From the NCBI RefSeq assembly GCF_028682455.1, contig NZ_JANHLD010000003.1, positions 124,001-188,000 on the forward strand: 64,000 bases of DNA. The letters are read 5' to 3'. The notes beneath the pieces were generated by a model that had not been told where the DNA came from, searched no databases, and worked only from the letters and a program-made list of their open reading frames with translations. The stretch is from Pseudomonas putida (GTDB taxonomy: Bacteria; Pseudomonadota; Gammaproteobacteria; Pseudomonadales; Pseudomonadaceae). The position numbers and the translations under genes are program-made. How positions within the stretch are numbered: position 1 is the stretch's first letter; every line of letters starts with the position of its first letter. Positions 59,689 through 64,000 of the stretch are shown piece after piece.

Positions 59689-60014
59689 ACCTTTTCTCCC
59701 TGACCACTGACTGCCAACTGCGGGCTGGTGTTTTTGCCGGTCACTTGCGGCTTGGCGCCGATCGGATAGGTTTCCAGAATTTCGTAGGTCACCGTGTCAC
59801 GGGTGGCGTTGAAGTACTGGCGGCACCCGGCGGCGTGAATCCACAGCTCGTGGTGCAAGCCACGCGGGTTGTCGCGAAAGAACATGTAGTCGCCCCACTC
59901 CTCGTCGGTGCAGGCGTTGGGGTCCAGAGGCCGCGGAATGTGCGCCTGACCTGCGGCATGAAACTCCTCTTCGGAGCGCAGCTCGCCGCAATGGGGACAG
60001 AAGATATGCAACAT
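59685..60014 (-). CDS. soxD: Sarcosine oxidase delta subunit
   Basis: The 109-residue zinc-binding subunit has the MLHIFCPHCGELRSEEEF start with CxxC and later HHELWIHAAGCRQYF. The start ATG is 60012-60014, giving the normal SoxD length. It lies 14 bases after soxB and overlaps the soxA start. Confidence 0.95.
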   Translation of the reverse strand: MLHIFCPHCGELRSEEEFHAAGQAHIPRPLDPNACTDEEWGDYMFFRDNPRGLHHELWIHAAGCRQYFNATRDTVTYEILETYPIGAKPQVTGKNTSPQLAVSGQGEKV

Positions 60015-60028
60015 GGGGATTTCTCCTG

Positions 60029-61279
60029 TTAGTGGGCGACAGCGGCGGCGCCGTGTTCGTCGATCAGTGCACCGTTGTGGAAACGGTCGATGGAAAAGGG
60101 TTTGGCCAGCGGGTGCATTTCGCCCTTGGCCAGGCTTGCGGCAAAGACGTTGCCCGAGCCCGGAGTGGCCTTGAAGCCACCGGTTCCCCAGCCACAGTTG
60201 AAGAACATGTTCTTGACCGGGGTCTTGGAGATGATCGGGCAGGCGTCTGGCGTGGTGTCGACGATGCCGCCCCATTGGCGGTTCATGCGCACCCGCGAAA
60301 GAATCGGGAACATCTCGACGATAGCTTGCAGGGTGTGCTCGATCACCGGGTAGGAGCCCCGCTGGCCGTAGCCGACCCAGCCGTCGATGCCGGCGCCGAT
60401 GACCAGGTCGCCCTTGTCGGACTGGCTGATGTAGCCATGCACGGCGTTGGACATGATCACGCTGTCGATGATCGGCTTGAGTGGCTCGGACACCAGCGCC
60501 TGCAGCGGGTGCGACTCGATTGGCAGGCGGAAGCCGGCGAGCTTGGCCATGTGCCCGGAGTTACCGGCAGTGACCACGCCGACGCGCTTGGCGCCGATGA
60601 AGCCCTTGTTGGTCTCCACGCCGATGACCACGCCATTTTCCTTGCGAAAGCCGATCACTTCGGTCTGCTGGATCAGGTCCACGCCCAGGGCGTCGGCGGC
60701 GCGGGCAAAGCCCCAGGCCACGGCGTCGTGACGGGCCACGCCACCGCGCCGCTGCACAGTGGCGCCCATGATTGGATAGCGGGTGTTCTTGGAGCAGTCC
60801 AGGTAGGGAATCTCTTCGGCCACCTGCCTGGCGTCGAGCAGCTCGCCGTCCACGCCGTTGAGGCGGTTGGCGCTGACCCGGCGCTCGGAGTCACGCATGT
60901 CCTGCAGGGTGTGACAAAGGTTGTAGACGCCGCGCTGGGAAAACATCACGTTGTAGTTGATGTCTTGCGACAGGCCTTCCCAGAGCTTCATGGCGTGCTC
61001 ATAGAGGTGCGCCGACTCGTCCCACAGGTAGTTGGAGCGCACGATGGTGGTGTTGCGCGCGGTATTGCCGCCACCCAGCCAGCCTTTCTCGACCACTGCC
61101 ACGTTGGTAATGCCGTGTTCCTTGGCCAGGTAGTAGGCGGTTGCCAGGCCGTGCCCGCCACCGCCGACGATGACCACGTCGTAGACCTTCTTCGGGGTGG
61201 GCGTGCGCCACATGCGCTGCCAGTTTTCGTGGTGGCTGAGCGAGTGCTTGAAAAGGCCGAAGCCTGAGTAACGTTGCAT
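60029..61279 (-). CDS. soxB: Sarcosine oxidase beta subunit
   Basis: The 416-residue flavoprotein has the FAD-binding VYDVVIVGGGGHGLATAYYL motif. It begins MQRYSGFGLFKHSLSHHE as in other heterotetrameric SoxB proteins. It is the catalytic FAD/FMN subunit that oxidises sarcosine. The ATG at 61279 follows GAGTAAA-type sequence 20 bases after glyA. Confidence 0.96.
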   Translation of the reverse strand: MQRYSGFGLFKHSLSHHENWQRMWRTPTPKKVYDVVIVGGGGHGLATAYYLAKEHGITNVAVVEKGWLGGGNTARNTTIVRSNYLWDESAHLYEHAMKLWEGLSQDINYNVMFSQRGVYNLCHTLQDMRDSERRVSANRLNGVDGELLDARQVAEEIPYLDCSKNTRYPIMGATVQRRGGVARHDAVAWGFARAADALGVDLIQQTEVIGFRKENGVVIGVETNKGFIGAKRVGVVTAGNSGHMAKLAGFRLPIESHPLQALVSEPLKPIIDSVIMSNAVHGYISQSDKGDLVIGAGIDGWVGYGQRGSYPVIEHTLQAIVEMFPILSRVRMNRQWGGIVDTTPDACPIISKTPVKNMFFNCGWGTGGFKATPGSGNVFAASLAKGEMHPLAKPFSIDRFHNGALIDEHGAAAVAH

Positions 61280-61299
61280 AGTCTTTACTCCTGGACCAC

Positions 61300-62553
61300 T
61301 CAGCGATAAACCGGAAAATCTGCACACAGTGCCGACACGTTCTTCGCGACATCGGCCTCGACATCGGCATCGCCGAGGTTGTCGAGGATGTCGCAGATCC
61401 AGCCGGCCAGCTCCACGCACTGGACAACCTTGAAGCCGCGGCTGGTGACTGCCGGGGTGCCGATACGCAGGCCCGAGGTCACGAACGGCGACTGCGGGTC
61501 GTTCGGTACGGCATTCTTGTTCACAGTGATGTGGGCCCGCCCCAGGGCGGCGTCGGCGTCTTTGCCGGTCAGCCCCTGGCGGATCAGGCTGACCAGGAAC
61601 AGGTGGTTGTCGGTGCCACCGGACACCACGTCATAACCACGGTCGATGAACACCTGGGCCATGGCCTGGGCGTTGTCGATCACTTGCTGTTGATAGGTCT
61701 TGAAGCCTGGCTCCAGCGCCTCCTTGAAGCACACCGCCTTACCGGCGATCACGTGCATCAGCGGGCCGCCCTGGGCGCCGGGGAACACCGCGGCATTGAG
61801 CTTCTTCTCGATTTCTTCGTTGCTGCGCGCCAGGATCAGGCCGCCACGGGGACCGCGCAGGGTCTTGTGGGTGGTGGTGGTGACCACGTCGGCGTAGGGC
61901 AGCGGGTTCGGGTACAGGCCAGCGGCGACAAGGCCGGCAACGTGGGCCATGTCGACGAACAGGTAGGCACCGACCTTGTCGGCGATCTGGCGAAAGCGAG
62001 GGAAGTCCAGGGTCTTGGAGTAGGCCGAGAAGCCAGCGACGATCATCTTCGGCTTGCACTCAACGGCCAGGCGCTCGACTTCGTCGTAGTCGATCAGGCC
62101 CGTCCTGGTGTCGATGCCGTACTGCACGGCGTTGTACAGCTTGCCCGAGGACGACACCTTGGCGCCGTGGGTCAGGTGGCCGCCGTGGGCCAGGCTCATG
62201 CCCAGGATGGTATCGCCCGCTTGCAGCAAGGCCAGGTACACGGCGCTGTTGGCCGAGGAGCCGGAGTGCGGCTGGACGTTGGCGTAGTCGGCGCCGAACA
62301 GCTGCTTGGCACGATCGATGGCCAGTTGCTCGACTTTATCCACATGCTCGCAACCGCCGTAGTAGCGTTTGCCCGGGTAGCCTTCGGCGTATTTGTTGGT
62401 CAGGCCGCTGCCCTGGGCCTGCATGACGCGCTTGCTGGTGTAGTTCTCCGAAGCGATCAGCTCGATGTGATCTTCCTGGCGTTGCTCCTCGGCATCCATC
62501 GCCGCCAGCAGTGCATCGTCGTAACCCTGGATCTGGTCTTGCTTGCTGAACAT
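61300..62553 (-). CDS. glyA: Serine hydroxymethyltransferase (sarcosine-operon copy)
   Basis: The 417-residue PLP enzyme has the active-site lysine in VTTTTHKTLRGPRGG. It converts glycine and 5,10-methylene-THF to serine. It is first in glyA-soxBDAG-purU-fdhA and uses the products of sarcosine oxidase. The ATG at 62553 has GGGAGAGA upstream; longer readings extend into non-homologous sequence. Pseudomonas usually carries another glyA elsewhere. Confidence 0.96.
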   Translation of the reverse strand: MFSKQDQIQGYDDALLAAMDAEEQRQEDHIELIASENYTSKRVMQAQGSGLTNKYAEGYPGKRYYGGCEHVDKVEQLAIDRAKQLFGADYANVQPHSGSSANSAVYLALLQAGDTILGMSLAHGGHLTHGAKVSSSGKLYNAVQYGIDTRTGLIDYDEVERLAVECKPKMIVAGFSAYSKTLDFPRFRQIADKVGAYLFVDMAHVAGLVAAGLYPNPLPYADVVTTTTHKTLRGPRGGLILARSNEEIEKKLNAAVFPGAQGGPLMHVIAGKAVCFKEALEPGFKTYQQQVIDNAQAMAQVFIDRGYDVVSGGTDNHLFLVSLIRQGLTGKDADAALGRAHITVNKNAVPNDPQSPFVTSGLRIGTPAVTSRGFKVVQCVELAGWICDILDNLGDADVEADVAKNVSALCADFPVYR

Positions 62554-62680
62554 CGCGTCTCTCCCGGCAGCGGCATCGGTCTTGTGGGGCATTTGCCCTT
62601 TTCAGCGATGGTATGACCGACGCAGACGGCCCAGATGCCTACGCACGCCTTGCAGTGGTGCGTTTACGACATGCCCCTTG

Positions 62681-62723
62681 TCGCGGGGCAAGAGCCACCT
62701 GTAGGCGCGGGCTTGCCCCGCGA
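62681..62723. repeat. REP-type inverted repeat in the glyA-ltaE divergent region
   Basis: TCGCGGGGCAAG (62681-62692) pairs with CTTGCCCCGCGA (62712-62723) about 60 bases before ltaE. The rest of 62554-62785 shows no further clear signal. Confidence 0.75.
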
Positions 62724-62785
62724 CGCTTCTCCGTTCATCCCGGTTGTTTTACAGTGCTCTCCTGCGTCGTACTCAGGACACCGTC

Positions 62786-63826
62786 ATGACAGATCAAAGC
62801 CAGCAATTCGCCAGCGACAACTATTCCGGTATCTGCCCCGAAGCCTGGGCCGCAATGGAAAAAGCCAACCAGGGTCATGACCGCTCATACGGCGACGACC
62901 AATGGACTGCCCGCGCCGCCGAGTACTTCCGCCAACTGTTCGAAACCGACTGCGAAGTGTTCTTCGCCTTCAACGGCACCGCCGCCAACTCCCTGGCGCT
63001 GTCGTCCCTGTGCCAGAGCTATCACAGCGTGATCTGCTCGGAGACCGCCCACGTCGAGACCGACGAGTGCGGTGCCCCTGAGTTCTTCTCCAACGGCTCC
63101 AAGTTGCTGACCGCCCGCAGCGTGGCCGGCAAGCTCACCCCCGAGTCGATCCGCGAAGTCGCTCTCAAGCGCCAGGACATCCACTACCCCAAGCCACGGG
63201 TGGTCACCATCACCCAGGCTACCGAAGTGGGGACCGTTTATCGCCCTGACGAGCTCAGGGCGATCAGCGCCACCTGCAAAGAGCTGGGCCTGAACCTGCA
63301 CATGGACGGCGCCCGCTTCAGCAACGCCTGCGCCTACCTCGGCGTCTCGCCGGCCGAGCTGACCTGGAAGGCCGGGGTCGATGTGCTGTGCTTTGGCGGC
63401 ACCAAAAATGGCATGGCGGTAGGTGAAGCGATCCTGTTCTTCAACCGCAAGCTGGCTGAAGACTTCGACTACCGCTGCAAGCAGGCCGGCCAGCTGGCCT
63501 CGAAGATGCGCTTTCTATCCGCCCCGTGGGTGGGCCTGCTGGAATCCGGTGCCTGGCTCAAGTACGGCAGCCATGCCAACCGTTGCGCGCAGTTGCTCAG
63601 CGAACTGGTCAGCGATGTGCCGGGTGTGGAACTGATGTTCCCGGTGGAAGCCAACGGGGTATTCCTGCAGATGTCGGAACCGGCCCTGGAAGCCTTGCGC
63701 AACAAGGGCTGGCGGTTCTATACCTTCATCGGTAGCGGCGGCGCGCGGTTCATGTGCTCGTGGGATACCGACGAGGCGCGGGTGCGGGAATTGGCGGCGG
63801 ATATCCGCGCGGCCATGGGGGCCTGA
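62786..63826 (+). CDS. ltaE: Low-specificity L-threonine aldolase
   Basis: The 346-residue PLP enzyme has the cofactor lysine in LCFGGTKNGMAVGEA and HMDGARFSNACAYL. It splits threonine or allo-threonine to glycine and acetaldehyde. The ATG at 62786 (MTDQSQQFASDNYSG) is chosen because an upstream in-frame ATG lacks the family start. It is divergent from the sarcosine operon, supplying glycine to the same pool. Confidence 0.95.
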   Translation: MTDQSQQFASDNYSGICPEAWAAMEKANQGHDRSYGDDQWTARAAEYFRQLFETDCEVFFAFNGTAANSLALSSLCQSYHSVICSETAHVETDECGAPEFFSNGSKLLTARSVAGKLTPESIREVALKRQDIHYPKPRVVTITQATEVGTVYRPDELRAISATCKELGLNLHMDGARFSNACAYLGVSPAELTWKAGVDVLCFGGTKNGMAVGEAILFFNRKLAEDFDYRCKQAGQLASKMRFLSAPWVGLLESGAWLKYGSHANRCAQLLSELVSDVPGVELMFPVEANGVFLQMSEPALEALRNKGWRFYTFIGSGGARFMCSWDTDEARVRELAADIRAAMGA

Positions 63827-63831
63827 AGCCC

Positions 63832-63914
63832 CCTGTGGGAGCCAGTGGCGCAGTGACTGGCGCAACATTCGGTAATAGCTGAGCGCTGTGGAAGCTGGCT
63901 TGCCAGCGATGGCA
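63832..63914. repeat. REP-like variant sequences after ltaE
   Basis: GTGGGAGCCAGTGGCGCAG near 63836 and GAAGCTGGCTTGCCAGCGAT near 63891 are variants of the repeat at 55019-55063, in the gap between ltaE and the chemoreceptor end. Confidence 0.5.
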
Positions 63915-63967
63915 AAACCGGCCCTATGCCCATGCTCCCACACCATCCAAACCATCTAAACCGCCTC

Positions 63968-64000
63968 CTACAGCCTGAACCCACCCATCTGCCGCGCCAG
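63968..64000 (-). CDS. C-terminal tip of a probable methyl-accepting chemotaxis protein, cut by window edge
   Basis: The last ten codons read LARQMGGFRL followed by TAG, a typical chemoreceptor C-terminus. In P. putida the gene here is, from memory, the purine receptor mcpH. Ten residues are too few for certainty. Confidence 0.4.
   Translation of the reverse strand: MARQMGGFRL

Noticed and set aside
62334..62342. A third TTATCCACA within glyA
   Set aside because: It is isolated and inside a conserved coding sequence, so it is as expected by chance.
1..64000. tRNA, rRNA, riboswitch, prophage or toxin-antitoxin loci
   Set aside because: No cloverleaf, rRNA-like stretch, glycine-riboswitch-like motif before gcvR or glyA, integrase or toxin pair could be recognised by reading; a covariance-model search would be the decisive test.

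Overview
The window is ordinary high-GC gammaproteobacterial chromosome. It comes from a Pseudomonas, most likely of the P. putida type. The glutathione-independent formaldehyde dehydrogenase, the bioBFHCD block, the waaFCGP core-LPS block beside glnE-aceEF, the dipA-msrA pair and the glyA-soxBDAG-purU-fdhA block all support this. From memory, the order from the purine-receptor-like chemoreceptor end (position 64000) to the acyl-CoA dehydrogenases (position 1) resembles roughly PP_0320 to PP_0370 of P. putida KT2440. I see no prophage, insertion sequence, CRISPR array, rRNA or tRNA.

Layout. 1-4087: two paralogous acyl-CoA dehydrogenases flank a membrane diguanylate cyclase, all on the minus strand; the second dehydrogenase has a sigma70-type promoter overlapped by a PsrA-type operator. 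4463-8924: complete minus-strand biotin operon bioB-F-H-C-D, ended by an intrinsic terminator; its promoter and a BirA-type operator lie inside the start of the divergent comF. 9811-14605: ModE-like regulator, Tat-exported PhoX phosphatase with a possible Pho box, SrkA kinase and RarD permease. 14817-17950: GcvR-like ACT protein and malate synthase G (glcB) read divergently from a 437-bp regulatory region. 18014-21330: an orphan receiver protein and a divergent pair made of a cNMP/CBS/nucleotidyltransferase protein and a DnaQ-type exonuclease. 21425-26777: an iron cell-surface signalling set (ECF sigma, FecR, STN-type TonB receptor, PepSY membrane protein, 57-residue membrane protein).

26821-33775: seven tightly overlapping minus-strand genes for the LPS inner core: heptosyltransferases WaaF and WaaC, glucosyltransferase WaaG and four kinase-fold proteins, one of them a tandem double kinase. 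33933-41591: glnE, then divergent aceE-aceF. 41890-45969: dipA (phosphodiesterase with a degenerate GGDEF), msrA and a glutathione S-transferase. 46109-53376: creBCD, an exported retropepsin-like protein, a PlsC-type acyltransferase, a PuuP-like permease and a DUF2780 protein. 53717-62553: one-carbon operon in which sarcosine is oxidised by SoxBDAG, the one-carbon unit is handled by GlyA and PurU, and formaldehyde by FdhA. 62786-63826: low-specificity threonine aldolase. The last bases look like the C-terminal end of a chemoreceptor.

A REP-type palindrome family (core GAGCGGGCTTGCCCCGCGA and variants) punctuates many 3' ends; one copy supplies the soxA stop codon. The most interesting signals are regulatory: a bio operator/promoter embedded in comF, TGTAGT/ACTACA inverted repeats with different spacing at aceE and glcB (RccR-like), a PsrA-like operator on a promoter, a pair of perfect DnaA boxes, and a receiver protein with a FliM-like N-terminal peptide. 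I do not see clear evidence of a wholly novel multi-gene system.
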